Under the pieces are notes generated by a model. It did not search any database, had not been told where the DNA came from, and saw nothing but the letters and a program-made list of their open reading frames with translations. From an uncultured Clostridia bacterium (GTDB taxonomy: Bacteria > Bacillota > Clostridia > Christensenellales > Aristaeellaceae), in NCBI GenBank assembly GCA_946413245.1, contig CAMKJS010000015.1, forward strand, positions 1 through 51,247: a stretch of 51,247 nucleotides of DNA, given 5' to 3'. Below, in pieces: positions 16,341 through 25,200 of the stretch. Numbering within the stretch: the first letter of the stretch is position 1; each line of letters opens with the position of its first letter. Position numbers and translations under genes: made by a program.

Positions 16341-17816
16341 TCATTTCAGATCCGTCCGGATTATATAGACCGTTTCTGCGGTCATGTTGTCCGGACGCAG
16401 GTCGTATCCCGTATCCGCCAGATGATCCTTTACGGTCTTCCAAACACGGATCGCACCGGCCAGATCCTTTTCCGCCAGCGGCAGGAGCTTCTCCGCCGCG
16501 TTTTTTTCCGCTTCCAGGATCCTGTCCTTCAGCGTCGCTGTCCCTGTCTTCTGCAGCGCGGAAGCGCCTACGGAAGTCAGCATTGCGCTGAGGGAGAGTT
16601 CCGAGGCGCCGGCAGACGCCTGGGCTACGCCGTCCGTATAGGTTTTCAGGCCCGAAACGAAGGCGCCCGCCTGATCCAGCTGTTCCTTCAGGGCTGTCAG
16701 CTGTTCAGCGATTTCCTGCGTTTCCGGACCGAGCTGCGCAACGGCGCCGTCAAGCACCTCGGCATAGTTCTCCGCGGTCAGAACCGGCAGGGTGATCCCG
16801 GCGTCCCCCAGGGCGGAAGCGGCAATCCGGTCGTTCGCGGCGTTCAGCATCGCGGCAAAGATCTGATCCGCTCCTTCGCTAAGCGTCTCATTGCTCTTCT
16901 TCAGTTCACTCAGGCTGGCGCTCAGTTCCGACGCGCCGTCCGATATCTGCTTCACGCCGTCCGCCACCTGTACCGCGCCGGCGTTCAGAGCGCTGAGGCC
17001 CGCGTTCAGCTCGCTGATCTTCTCCGTGATCTCCTTTGTCATTCCGGCCGTTTCCGGCAGTTCCGTGCCGTCCTTCATCGCGGTCAGGAGGGCTGTGATC
17101 TCTTCCATCACCGCGTCAGGATCTTCGGTGATCCGGGCATCGATCTCCCTGCATGCCGCTGCCAGCGGATCCGAAGAGCAAACCGTCATCATCCACCCCA
17201 GATCCGCGTGGTCCGCGCGGAAACTCACCGAGAAGGAGTCCGGCAGCTGCAGCGAGGCGTCCATGTTCGGTACGGCCCAGCCCACCAGCACGGAAAAGTC
17301 TCCTTCCGTCAGCACAGCCGCGTTTTCCGCTTTCAGATCTGAAACGCCTTCTTCCGGCAGGGGCAGCGCGGAGAGCACCAGCACGGGCGTCTGTCCCTCC
17401 GTCCGGTAGGTTACGGTCAGGACCGCCTCGCCGGTTTTTTCCTTCAGGTCCGCCGCCGTGACCGCTTCACCGTCCAGCGTCAGGGTCACGGCCGGGAGAA
17501 CGGCCGGCGCTTTGTCCGACACGCCCTGATAGGTTATGCTTTTTCCGCCCGCCTGCCAGATCAGCGTCTCTCCGTCCAGCGTAAAGGTTTCCGGCCCGCT
17601 TACATTCTGAATGTCCGTCAGCATGGTGCGGTCAGCCAGCTCATCCAGCCCGTCCGCGTTTTCCAGGCGAATACTGTCCGTTATGCTCTTTACGGTTCCG
17701 TCCGCGTCCGCGACCACATAAACCCGTTCATGCTTGGTATTCTCGGCCAGCGCGCCGGTACATCCCAGCACCATGACCAGCGCTGTCAGCAGCGCGGCAA
17801 TCTTCTTGCTCATCAT
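16341..17816 (-). CDS. Secreted coiled-coil protein, partner of MMPL exporter
   Basis: This 491-residue protein has a signal peptide (MMSKKIAALLTALVMVLGCTGALAEN). It then has a beta-rich N-terminal half and a long coiled-coil region with small-residue heptads (VADGVKQISDGASELSASLSELKK and ASAGASELSLSAML) like those of YhgE/Pip proteins. Such proteins are commonly encoded next to MMPL/RND transporters and may bridge or gate them outside the membrane; that role is inferred. It lies 16 bases downstream of the MMPL gene in the same operon, with AAGGAAGG before the ATG. I see no C-terminal membrane segment. Confidence 0.7.
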   Translation of the reverse strand: MMSKKIAALLTALVMVLGCTGALAENTKHERVYVVADADGTVKSITDSIRLENADGLDELADRTMLTDIQNVSGPETFTLDGETLIWQAGGKSITYQGVSDKAPAVLPAVTLTLDGEAVTAADLKEKTGEAVLTVTYRTEGQTPVLVLSALPLPEEGVSDLKAENAAVLTEGDFSVLVGWAVPNMDASLQLPDSFSVSFRADHADLGWMMTVCSSDPLAAACREIDARITEDPDAVMEEITALLTAMKDGTELPETAGMTKEITEKISELNAGLSALNAGAVQVADGVKQISDGASELSASLSELKKSNETLSEGADQIFAAMLNAANDRIAASALGDAGITLPVLTAENYAEVLDGAVAQLGPETQEIAEQLTALKEQLDQAGAFVSGLKTYTDGVAQASAGASELSLSAMLTSVGASALQKTGTATLKDRILEAEKNAAEKLLPLAEKDLAGAIRVWKTVKDHLADTGYDLRPDNMTAETVYIIRTDLK

Positions 17817-17832
17817 AATCCTTCCTTTCTGA

Positions 17833-19902
17833 TCAGCAGACAGCCTTTTTCATTCCGGCTGTCGTATGAACGATCACTTTATCCATGATCAGCAGCACCG
17901 CGGGCAGAAGCAGGAGCACCACAGCCACGCTCAGTAGCGCCCCGCGGGCGATCAGCCGGCACATGGAAGAGATAATGGCCACGTTGGAATACAGGCCCAC
18001 GCCGTACGTGGCCGCGAAGAATCCCAGCCCGCTCACCAGCACGCTCCGGGCGGCGGAGGACGCGGCGTTCTGAACCGCTTCCTTCTTATCCCTGCCCGCG
18101 AGCCGGTTCTGTTTATAGCGGGTCGTCATCAGGATCGCGTAGTCCACGGTGGCTCCAAGCTGGATTGTGGAGATCAGGATCGGCCCCACGAAAGGCAGCT
18201 CCTGGTTCAGGTAATACGGAATACACAGATTGGCCGCGATCGCCAGCTCGATCACTCCCACCAGCAGCACCGGCAGAGAGAGGGAACGCTGCACCAGCAT
18301 GATGATCACAAAAATGGCGACGATCGAGATCAGACTGACGACCGTGAAGTCGTGATCCGTGCAGGCGATCAGATCCTTCGTGCAGGGCGCCTCGCCGATC
18401 AGCATGCCGCCCGTGTCGTATTTCTTCAGGATGGCGTTCAGGCTGTCGATCTGCGCGTTCACCTCGTCGGAGGAAATCACGTAAGCGCTGTTGACCAGCA
18501 TCAGCTGGTACCGCTCGCTCTTTACCAGGGAAAGGACTTCCTCCGGCAGGATCGATTCCGGAATGCCGGCACCCAGCAGGCTGTCGATCCCGATGACGCT
18601 CTTCACACCGTCCACCTGCTGCATTTCCTTCGCCATATTCCGCGCGTCCTTCTGGGATACGTCCGCGTCGATCAGCAGCAGATGCGCGGTAGACATGCCG
18701 AAGGTTTCCTCCAGCTTTTTGTTGGCCTGAATGGATTCCATCTCCGGCGGCATCACCTTGCTCATGTCATAGTAAACGCTCACGTTGCAGTAACCGAAAA
18801 ACGCGGGAATAATCATGATGACCAGAATCACGGCCAGCGCCCTGTAGTGCTTTGTCACAAAACGGCCGATGCCTTTTACGTCCGGCAGCAGCGGCCTGTG
18901 GCTCGTCTTTCCGATGGCGCCGTCCAGCGCCCGGATCACGCAGGGCAGCAGCGTCACCGTGCCCAGAACGCCTAAAACGACGCCCTTGCTCATCACGATA
19001 CCCAGGTCCCTGCCCAGAGTGAAGCTCATAAAGCAGATGCTCACAAAGCCCGCGATCGTCGTCAGGGAGGATCCCAGAATCGATGTAAACGTCAGACGGA
19101 TGGCGTTGGCCATGGCTTCGTCCAGGTCGTCCGTCAGGGTCTTCTGCTCCCTGTAGCTGTGCCACAGGAAAATGGAATAGTCCAGTGTCACGGCGAGCTG
19201 CAGCACGGCTGCCACGGCTTTGGTAATATAGCTGATCTCGCCCAGGAAATAGTTGCTGCCCATGTTCCACAGCACGGAAACGGCGATGCAGGAAAGGAAA
19301 ATCAGCGGCAGCAGGAACGAATCCATGGTCAGCGTCAGCACCGCCGCGCACAGCGCCACAGCAATGGCGACGTAGACCGCTTCCTGATCCTCCACCAGCT
19401 GCCTGGTATCCGTCACGACCGCGGAAAGGCCGCTCACAAAGGTCTTTTCACCGGCGGTTTCCCGCACCTGCCGGATCGCTTCCATCGTTTCCTCGGAAGA
19501 CGAACCTTCGTCGAAGAACACAGCGGAGAGCATGCAGCTTCCCCGCCGGAACTTCTCCCGGATCTCATCCGGAATAATCTCCGCCGGAATCGTTCCCTTT
19601 GTCAGGGACGCGTATCCGATCACGGCGTCCACATGCGGAATTTTCTTCAGGGCGTTCTCCAGATCCGCCTGCTCTTTCAGGCTCATGCCCTCGGTAACCA
19701 GCAGGGAAAAGGCTCCCTTGCCGAAATCCTCCAGCAGGATTTCCTGACCCCGAACGGTTTCCAGATCCTGCGGCAGATAATACAGCAGGTCGTATTTCGT
19801 TTTTGTCCGGACCATGCCCAGCACGGACGGCACCACCAGCGCAAGGCACAGGATGATGACAAGCACCCGATGCTGAACCAGTCCCTTGGTAAACCCTTTC
19901 AC
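17833..19902 (-). CDS. MMPL family RND transporter
   Basis: The ~689-residue membrane protein has the twelve-helix, two-fold repeated layout of RND/MMPL exporters. Helix 1 (LVIILCLALVVPSVLGMV) precedes an extracellular loop. A first membrane block contains TLDYSIFLWHSYRE and the C-terminal block contains GATVDYAILMTTRYKQNR, matching MMPL motifs with membrane Asp residues expected to carry protons. Substrate is likely a lipid, peptide or drug, not predictable. A GTG start at 19902 is chosen because AGGAGG lies 8 bases upstream and the longer frame would start at the transcription start. It heads an operon with the coiled-coil partner and is divergent from a TetR gene. Confidence 0.9.
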   Translation of the reverse strand: MKGFTKGLVQHRVLVIILCLALVVPSVLGMVRTKTKYDLLYYLPQDLETVRGQEILLEDFGKGAFSLLVTEGMSLKEQADLENALKKIPHVDAVIGYASLTKGTIPAEIIPDEIREKFRRGSCMLSAVFFDEGSSSEETMEAIRQVRETAGEKTFVSGLSAVVTDTRQLVEDQEAVYVAIAVALCAAVLTLTMDSFLLPLIFLSCIAVSVLWNMGSNYFLGEISYITKAVAAVLQLAVTLDYSIFLWHSYREQKTLTDDLDEAMANAIRLTFTSILGSSLTTIAGFVSICFMSFTLGRDLGIVMSKGVVLGVLGTVTLLPCVIRALDGAIGKTSHRPLLPDVKGIGRFVTKHYRALAVILVIMIIPAFFGYCNVSVYYDMSKVMPPEMESIQANKKLEETFGMSTAHLLLIDADVSQKDARNMAKEMQQVDGVKSVIGIDSLLGAGIPESILPEEVLSLVKSERYQLMLVNSAYVISSDEVNAQIDSLNAILKKYDTGGMLIGEAPCTKDLIACTDHDFTVVSLISIVAIFVIIMLVQRSLSLPVLLVGVIELAIAANLCIPYYLNQELPFVGPILISTIQLGATVDYAILMTTRYKQNRLAGRDKKEAVQNAASSAARSVLVSGLGFFAATYGVGLYSNVAIISSMCRLIARGALLSVAVVLLLLPAVLLIMDKVIVHTTAGMKKAVC

Positions 19903-19932
19903 AATGCCTTCCTCCTTCGGAACAATTTCCGA

Positions 19933-19990
19933 ACACGGTGTTGATTTTCTCAACACCGTGTATTATAATGTTCCCGATGGTCGATATCAA
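19933..19990 (-). promoter_or_regulatory. MMPL operon promoter and operators
   Basis: On the minus strand TTGATA (19990-19985) and TATAAT (19967-19962) are exactly 17 bases apart. A 12-bp inverted repeat, ACACGGTGTTGA/TCAACACCGTGT (19933-19944 and 19950-19961), begins right after the -10 box and covers the predicted transcription start. A second imperfect palindrome of AATAATC/GATTATC type spans about 19986-20010 over the -35 box. Both are candidate sites for the divergent TetR regulator. Confidence 0.7.
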
Positions 19991-20068
19991 TAATCAGATT
20001 GATTATCGATCGTCTGTTAATCAACAGGCATGCATCCGTAAGCCGGATAATCAACAGAAACGATTGAA

Positions 20069-20668
20069 ATGTTCAGGAAAGAGGGATTTTCCGTGGAGGA
20101 GCCAAAAAAAGAAGACCGCCGCGTCAGGCGGACAAAAAAGATGCTGACCCAGGCGCTGACCCGGCTGATGCAGGAAAAGCAGCTCAAGGAGATCACGGTC
20201 AGGGAGCTGACCGATCTGGCGGATATGAACCGCGGCACTTTCTACCTGTATTACAGGGATGTTTACGATATGCTGGAAAAGCTGGAAGACAATATGTTCG
20301 AGGCGCTTGACAGCATCGCCGCCCTGCACGAGACCGACGCGGCCCGGCAGGAGACCAAGCCGATTCTGCTGGATGTCTTCCGTTTTGTTGAGGAGAATCA
20401 GGAAATCGTGCGCGTGCTGCTCAGTCCCCACGGCGATATGAAATTCCTTCACCGCCTGTATGAAGTCATTCGCGAAAAGTGTCTCACCGGCTTCCCGTAT
20501 GCGGCGACGGCGGAAAAAAAAGACGAAGCGGATTTTGAATACCGCTTCAGCTTTGTGATTTACGGCGCCGCCGGTCTGATCCGCGCCTGGGTGAACCGGG
20601 ACTGCAGGGAACCCGCCGTGCAGATGGCAGAGCTGGCCGATACCCTGATCCGGTGCGGGAGCCTGTAA
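20069..20668 (+). CDS. TetR/AcrR family transcriptional regulator
   Basis: This 199-residue protein has an N-terminal TetR helix-turn-helix (RRTKKMLTQALTRLMQEKQ, then ITVRELTDLADMNRGTFYLYY) and a helical ligand-binding C-terminal domain. Its closeness to the MMPL operon, with palindromes in between, indicates that it represses that operon until a ligand is present (inference). The ATG at 20069 has a weak binding site. A GTG at 20093 has AGAGGG upstream and is a reasonable alternative start. It ends 4 bases from the convergent kinase gene, leaving no room for a terminator. Confidence 0.9.
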   Translation: MFRKEGFSVEEPKKEDRRVRRTKKMLTQALTRLMQEKQLKEITVRELTDLADMNRGTFYLYYRDVYDMLEKLEDNMFEALDSIAALHETDAARQETKPILLDVFRFVEENQEIVRVLLSPHGDMKFLHRLYEVIREKCLTGFPYAATAEKKDEADFEYRFSFVIYGAAGLIRAWVNRDCREPAVQMAELADTLIRCGSL

Positions 20669-20672
20669 CCGG

Positions 20673-21626
20673 TCAGCCCGGATTCTGATCCGGCCCGGAC
20701 GCGCCCTCCCCTTCCATCCATGCCAGCACCTGTTCCCGGCTCTTGAGCGCGGTCCCCGCGCCGACCGCCGTGGAGCAGATCGCTCCGCAGGCGTTCGCGA
20801 AGCGCAGGGCCGCGCGCGCATTCGCTCCCCGCAGAATCTCGGAAGCGAAGCCGGCCACGAAATTGTCCCCCGCGCCTGTCGCGTCCACCGCTTTTACAGG
20901 GAGAGCAGACAGCTTCAGACTTTCGGAACGGTTCTTCAGATAACAGCCGCGGGGGCCGAGCTTGACGATCACGTTCTGCACCCCATAGGACAGAAACACG
21001 TCCGCCATCTTCTCCGGCTCCTCTTCCCCGGTAAAGTATTTCGCCTCGTCCTCGTTCGGGGTGATATAGTCGATCAGGGGAAGAGATTTTTTGATGTCGT
21101 TCAGGGACAGCACCCGGAAATTCGGCAGTTTGGTGTCCGCGAAAACGGTCTGCCCGGCCTGTTTGGCGCTTTTCAGCACGGAGAGGAGAATACCAGGGTC
21201 GTCAAACGGCGCGCGGAACAGGGAGCCCAGAATCAGCGCCCTGGCGTCCGTGAACAGCTCCGGCTTCGTCTCCGGATGAAAGTTGAACCGGTGCGCTTCG
21301 TTGGTGATGGATTTCCGGGAGCCGTCCGCGTTGACGAACATGGTCGTCACCGGGGTCGATCCGGACCGGATAATCCGCCCGGTATCCACGCCGCAGCCCT
21401 CCAGCGCGGCGCAGATCATATCGCCCGCGGCGTCCGGTCCCAGGTTGCAGAGAATACCGGTTTTCATCCCCAGCTTGGCTGCCGCCGTCGCCGCGTTCAC
21501 CGCTTCGCCGCCGACGTTCAGGGATCCGGAAACCGCCCTGTACCCGGAAGCGGATACAGGCTGCGGATCAAAACCGCGGATAATGGAGTCCACCAGGGCC
21601 ATCCCGATACAGATCAGATCTTTCAT
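20673..21626 (-). CDS. PfkB family carbohydrate kinase
   Basis: This 317-residue ribokinase-like kinase has the N-terminal signature SLNVGGEAVNAATAAAKLG. The C-terminal ATP-binding and catalytic motif DATGAGDNFVAGFASEI supplies the Asp of GAGD as catalytic base. It phosphorylates a sugar or sugar acid; the family includes ribo-, fructo- and 2-keto-3-deoxygluconokinases, and the exact substrate is not evident. It is divergent from the sugar ABC importer, which makes a role in the imported sugar's catabolism likely. AAGGGGG lies upstream of the ATG. Confidence 0.9.
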   Translation of the reverse strand: MKDLICIGMALVDSIIRGFDPQPVSASGYRAVSGSLNVGGEAVNAATAAAKLGMKTGILCNLGPDAAGDMICAALEGCGVDTGRIIRSGSTPVTTMFVNADGSRKSITNEAHRFNFHPETKPELFTDARALILGSLFRAPFDDPGILLSVLKSAKQAGQTVFADTKLPNFRVLSLNDIKKSLPLIDYITPNEDEAKYFTGEEEPEKMADVFLSYGVQNVIVKLGPRGCYLKNRSESLKLSALPVKAVDATGAGDNFVAGFASEILRGANARAALRFANACGAICSTAVGAGTALKSREQVLAWMEGEGASGPDQNPG

Positions 21627-21671
21627 ACAGAAACCGTTCCCCCTTTTTCTTTTTCCGCCGCAGCTGAGAAA

Positions 21672-21700
21672 ATTCTACCACAGAGAGGCCGAAATGTCAT
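21672..21700 (-). promoter_or_regulatory. Promoter of the PfkB kinase gene
   Basis: On the minus strand ATGACA (21700-21695) and TAGAAT (21677-21672) are separated by 17 bases. They lie 46-74 bases upstream of the kinase ATG. Confidence 0.5.
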
Positions 21701-21806
21701 CCCTGACGTCACGGCCTGCCCTGTCCGCGGATCGCCGTCCGCCGTGCCCGCCGGAACCGCTGTGCGGTCATTCCGGCATTTTTTTTGCCATTTTTTCAAA
21801 AACCCC

Positions 21807-21835
21807 TTGCAAATTGTCCGTACAAGTAGTATGAT
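21807..21835 (+). promoter_or_regulatory. Promoter of the sugar ABC importer operon
   Basis: TTGCAA (21807-21812) and TATGAT (21830-21835) with a 17-base spacer precede the binding-protein gene. AGGAGG lies just before its ATG at 21893. Confidence 0.7.
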
Positions 21836-21892
21836 ATGAACAAGAACGGCGGACGGACGTACCGCCAAATATACGCATAGGAGGAACCCCGT

Positions 21893-23236
21893 ATGAAGAA
21901 ACTGGTTGCACTTATTCTGGCGGTTTTGATGGTGTTCGGCACCCTGACGGTCGTTACGGCCGAGGGCGGCAAGAACATCCCCGAGCTGACCAAAGAGCCC
22001 CTGGAGATCCTGCTTTGGGACATCGCGACCGAAGGTGTCGGCCGTAAGGCCCAGGAAGACGCTGTCGCGCGCTTCATGGCGGATTATCCGAACATTCACG
22101 TGACCCAGGTTCATAAGCAGAACGATACCTACAAGCAGGATCTGCAGATCGGCTTCTCCGCCAAGGAAGGCCAGCCCGATATGTACATCCACTGGGGCGG
22201 CGGTCCCATGGCCGAATACTACAAGTCCGGCTGCGCGAACGACATCACCGAGCTCTTCAACACCTATGATCATCCGGACTTCATCGACGCCGCGATAGCG
22301 CAGTCCACCTACGACGGCAAAGTCCTGGCGATTCCGTTCGGCGGACTTTCCGGCTGCGACATCTTCTACAACAAGCAGATCTTCGCGGACCTCGGCATCG
22401 AAGTTCCCCAGACGATCACTGAGCTGGAAGCTGCCTGCGACAAGCTGATCGAGAACGGCTACGTTCCCTTCGCTCTGGCGAACCTGCCCCGCTGGACCGG
22501 CTCCATGTACTATATGTACCTGGTAGCCCGTCATTCCGGCAACGCCGAATTCGACGCCGCTTATGACGGAACCGGCTCCTTCACCTCTCCCGCTTTCATC
22601 TATGCCGGCAATAAGATTCAGGATTGGGTCAAGAAGGGCTACTTCAACGAGGGATTCAACTCCATGGCTCCCGACAACAACGACGACCGCGCTCTGCTGA
22701 TCCAGGGTGTTGCCGCGATGATGCTGCACGGTTCCTGGCAGGTCGCCGGTGTCAAGAATGACGACGAAGAGTTCTACAACAACAACCTCGGCGTGTTCCG
22801 CTTCCCGATCGACGAAGAAGCGCAGGCTGCCGGCGTGCCCCAGAACGTTGAAATCGGTACCGCCATCGGCAACGGCTTCTCCTTCAACTGCTGGCTGGAT
22901 GCCGAACACACCCAGGTCGACGAAGAGAAGCTGAAGGCCTGCTACGTGATGGCCACCCAGTACTACAACGACGATACCTACAACGCGATCCAGGTTGAAG
23001 GCGGAAACACCCCCTCCATCAAGGGCTATGAGAACGTTGACGATCCGAACAACAAGGTCGTTATCGACGTGTTCTTCAGCGCCTCCAACGTGCAGCTGTG
23101 GTACGACCAGTATCTGCCCGCTTCCGTTACGGAAGTTCATAAAGACATGATGGGCGAACTGTTCGGCCTGAACAAGACCCCCGAAGAAGTGGGCCAGGCG
23201 CAGGACGAGGCCATGAAGGCTGCCCGCGAAGAGTAA
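21893..23236 (+). CDS. Extracellular sugar-binding protein of an ABC importer
   Basis: This 447-residue family 1 solute-binding protein has a signal peptide (MKKLVALILAVLMVFGTLTV), probably cut after VTA. The mature protein shows typical blocks: EILLWDIATEGVGRKAQEDA, IPFGGLSGCDIFYNKQIFADL and VAAMMLHGSWQVAGVKN. It captures an oligosaccharide and delivers it to the two permeases encoded next. There is no lipobox cysteine, unusual for a Gram-positive binding protein. The codon use is strongly biased (few rare codons), suggesting high expression. It is separated from the permeases by a 16-bp hairpin. Confidence 0.92.
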   Translation: MKKLVALILAVLMVFGTLTVVTAEGGKNIPELTKEPLEILLWDIATEGVGRKAQEDAVARFMADYPNIHVTQVHKQNDTYKQDLQIGFSAKEGQPDMYIHWGGGPMAEYYKSGCANDITELFNTYDHPDFIDAAIAQSTYDGKVLAIPFGGLSGCDIFYNKQIFADLGIEVPQTITELEAACDKLIENGYVPFALANLPRWTGSMYYMYLVARHSGNAEFDAAYDGTGSFTSPAFIYAGNKIQDWVKKGYFNEGFNSMAPDNNDDRALLIQGVAAMMLHGSWQVAGVKNDDEEFYNNNLGVFRFPIDEEAQAAGVPQNVEIGTAIGNGFSFNCWLDAEHTQVDEEKLKACYVMATQYYNDDTYNAIQVEGGNTPSIKGYENVDDPNNKVVIDVFFSASNVQLWYDQYLPASVTEVHKDMMGELFGLNKTPEEVGQAQDEAMKAAREE

Positions 23237-23256
23237 TTCCCTCAGCGTGATTTCCC

Positions 23257-23290
23257 GGAATACCCGCAGGATTTATCCTGCGGGTATTCC
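23257..23290 (+). terminator. Intercistronic hairpin between binding protein and permeases
   Basis: GGAATACCCGCAGGAT (23257-23272) and ATCCTGCGGGTATTCC (23275-23290) are perfect reverse complements with a 2-base loop. No long T-tract follows (TTGATAAAGG). It is best read as a partial terminator or RNA-stabilising structure giving more binding protein than permease, as known for maltose-type operons. Confidence 0.65.
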
Positions 23291-23338
23291 TTGATAAAGG
23301 AAACGCGACCTGACAATCTCCCCGAAGGAGGAAAAAAC

Positions 23339-24247
23339 ATGGCGAAACTGCATGGCATGGCGAAGAGGGATGCGCGGAGCACGCGGATCGCGGCGACTGT
23401 TTTCCTTTTCCCTGCTGTCGCGCTGCTGATCATTTACATGGTCTATCCGATCTTTGACACATTCCGTATCAGCAGTCTGAAATGGAACGGATTCTATACG
23501 TCTGAGAAAATCAACGTCGGCTTCGATAACTGGGTTGAACTGCTCCATGACGAACTTTTCTGGATTTCCTTTCTGCACAACATCATTCTGATGGTTTGCT
23601 CCATCCTGATCCAGATCCCGCTGGGCATGGCGCTGGCGACCTTCCTGGACGCGGGCGGCAGGAAATTCAACATCTTCAAGATTCTCTGGTTCCTGCCGTA
23701 CCTGATGAGCTCCGTCGCCGTCGGCTTCCTGTTCTATTACCTGCTGGCGACCAACGGAGGTCTGATCTCCGGCGTCGCTTCCCTGTTCGCCGGGAAACGA
23801 TCGCTGGTCGACCTGCTGGGCAAGTCGCCCCATGCGCTGTACGCGGTCATCGGGGTCGTCGCCTGGCAGTACACGCCGTTCTATATGGTGTATTTCATCG
23901 CGGGATATTCCAACATCGATACCTCCCTGTATGAAGCGGCCGTTATCGACGGCGCCAACCGCAGGCAGTATATCTTCAAAGTGGCTATTCCTCTCCTCGG
24001 ACCGATCTTCAAGACAGCCTGCACGATGTCCCTGATTGGTTCCCTGAAGTATTTCGATCTGATCTGGAACATGACGCAGGGCGGTCCGAACCACGGAACG
24101 GAACTGATGGCCACGTACATGTACAAGACTTCCTTCCAGAAGTTCAACATGGGCTACGGCTCGGCGATCGCGGGCGGCATGTTCATTCTGATCACCGTCA
24201 TCGCGCTGCTGTTCACGAAGGTCTTTGTCGTCAAGGAGGATTACTGA
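23339..24247 (+). CDS. Sugar ABC transporter permease, first subunit
   Basis: The ~302-residue MalF/UgpA-like permease has about six membrane helices. Helix 1 is IAATVFLFPAVALLIIYMVY. The EAA loop YEAAVIDGANRRQYIFKVAIPLLGP would contact the ATPase. The start at 23339 has AAGGAGG 7 bases upstream. It pairs with the next gene to form the channel. No ATPase of the MalK/MsmX type is encoded here, so a shared one encoded elsewhere is needed. Confidence 0.92.
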   Translation: MAKLHGMAKRDARSTRIAATVFLFPAVALLIIYMVYPIFDTFRISSLKWNGFYTSEKINVGFDNWVELLHDELFWISFLHNIILMVCSILIQIPLGMALATFLDAGGRKFNIFKILWFLPYLMSSVAVGFLFYYLLATNGGLISGVASLFAGKRSLVDLLGKSPHALYAVIGVVAWQYTPFYMVYFIAGYSNIDTSLYEAAVIDGANRRQYIFKVAIPLLGPIFKTACTMSLIGSLKYFDLIWNMTQGGPNHGTELMATYMYKTSFQKFNMGYGSAIAGGMFILITVIALLFTKVFVVKEDY

Positions 24248-24248
24248 T

Positions 24249-25121
24249 ATGCAAAAGACTGTTACTCCTCAGACTATCAACGCCCACCGTGAAAAAGTAA
24301 AAAGCCGGATCGCCTGGTCGGTCGCGATCTTCCTCGCGTGCATCTGGGTAGTCGTGACGGTGGGGCCGTTCGTTTTCATGGTTCTGAACTCCTTCCGCGA
24401 CAAAAAGATGATGGGCCGCCAGGGCGTGCTGCATCTTCCGGATCCCTGGTATTTCCAGAACTATCCGGACGTGATCAATAACGGTTTCTTCGGCTATTTC
24501 ATGCGGTCTGTGATTATCGTAAGCATCTCCCTGGTGCTGATGCTGATCATCACCTCGTTCGCTTCGTATCCCCTGGCCCGGATGAAGTTCAAGCTCCGGA
24601 ACTTCCTGTACGCCGGTATCGTCGCCATGATGTCCGTGCCCATGCACGTGACCCTGATCCCGGTGTATCAGATGACCAACAGCATGGGGCTGATCAATAA
24701 CCTGTTCTCCCTGCTGGGCCCGTACGTCGCCTTCGCGCTGCCCATGTCCGTCTTCATCCTGACAGGCTTTATGATGACGATTCCCCACGAGATGGAGGAA
24801 GCGGCGGTCATCGACGGCTGCAACAAGTACAACATGTTCTTCCGGGTGATCCTGCCGCTTTCCAAGGCCGGTATCTCCACGCTGGCGATCTATAACGTGG
24901 TCGGCATGTGGAACGAATTCGCCTTCGCCAACACGTTCCTGAACGATATCAAAGTCAAGACGCTGCCGCTGGCCCTGGGCGCGTTCAAGGGCGAGCATTC
25001 ACAGGATACGCCCCTGATCCTGACGGTGCTGACGCTGTCTGCGCTGCCGACGGTCATCCTGTTCATTTTCTTCCAGGACAAACTGGTGAAGGGTATGATG
25101 GCCGGCGCCGTCAAGGGCTGA
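24249..25121 (+). CDS. Sugar ABC transporter permease, second subunit
   Basis: The ~290-residue MalG/UgpE-like permease has an N-terminal helix (IAWSVAIFLACIWVVVTVG). Its EAA motif is EEAAVIDGCNKYNMFFRVILPLSKAG. The start at 24249 is chosen because AAGGAGG, at the end of the preceding gene, lies 9 bases upstream; it begins one base after that gene's stop codon. It forms the membrane channel with the upstream permease for the sugar captured by the binding protein at 21893. Confidence 0.92.
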   Translation: MQKTVTPQTINAHREKVKSRIAWSVAIFLACIWVVVTVGPFVFMVLNSFRDKKMMGRQGVLHLPDPWYFQNYPDVINNGFFGYFMRSVIIVSISLVLMLIITSFASYPLARMKFKLRNFLYAGIVAMMSVPMHVTLIPVYQMTNSMGLINNLFSLLGPYVAFALPMSVFILTGFMMTIPHEMEEAAVIDGCNKYNMFFRVILPLSKAGISTLAIYNVVGMWNEFAFANTFLNDIKVKTLPLALGAFKGEHSQDTPLILTVLTLSALPTVILFIFFQDKLVKGMMAGAVKG

Positions 25122-25200
25122 ACCGTCGTTTATCCGGTTCGTGAAAAACTGAATAAGCTTATGAGCTGCACTCTGATCATGCTGACGAGAGGAGAAGTAT

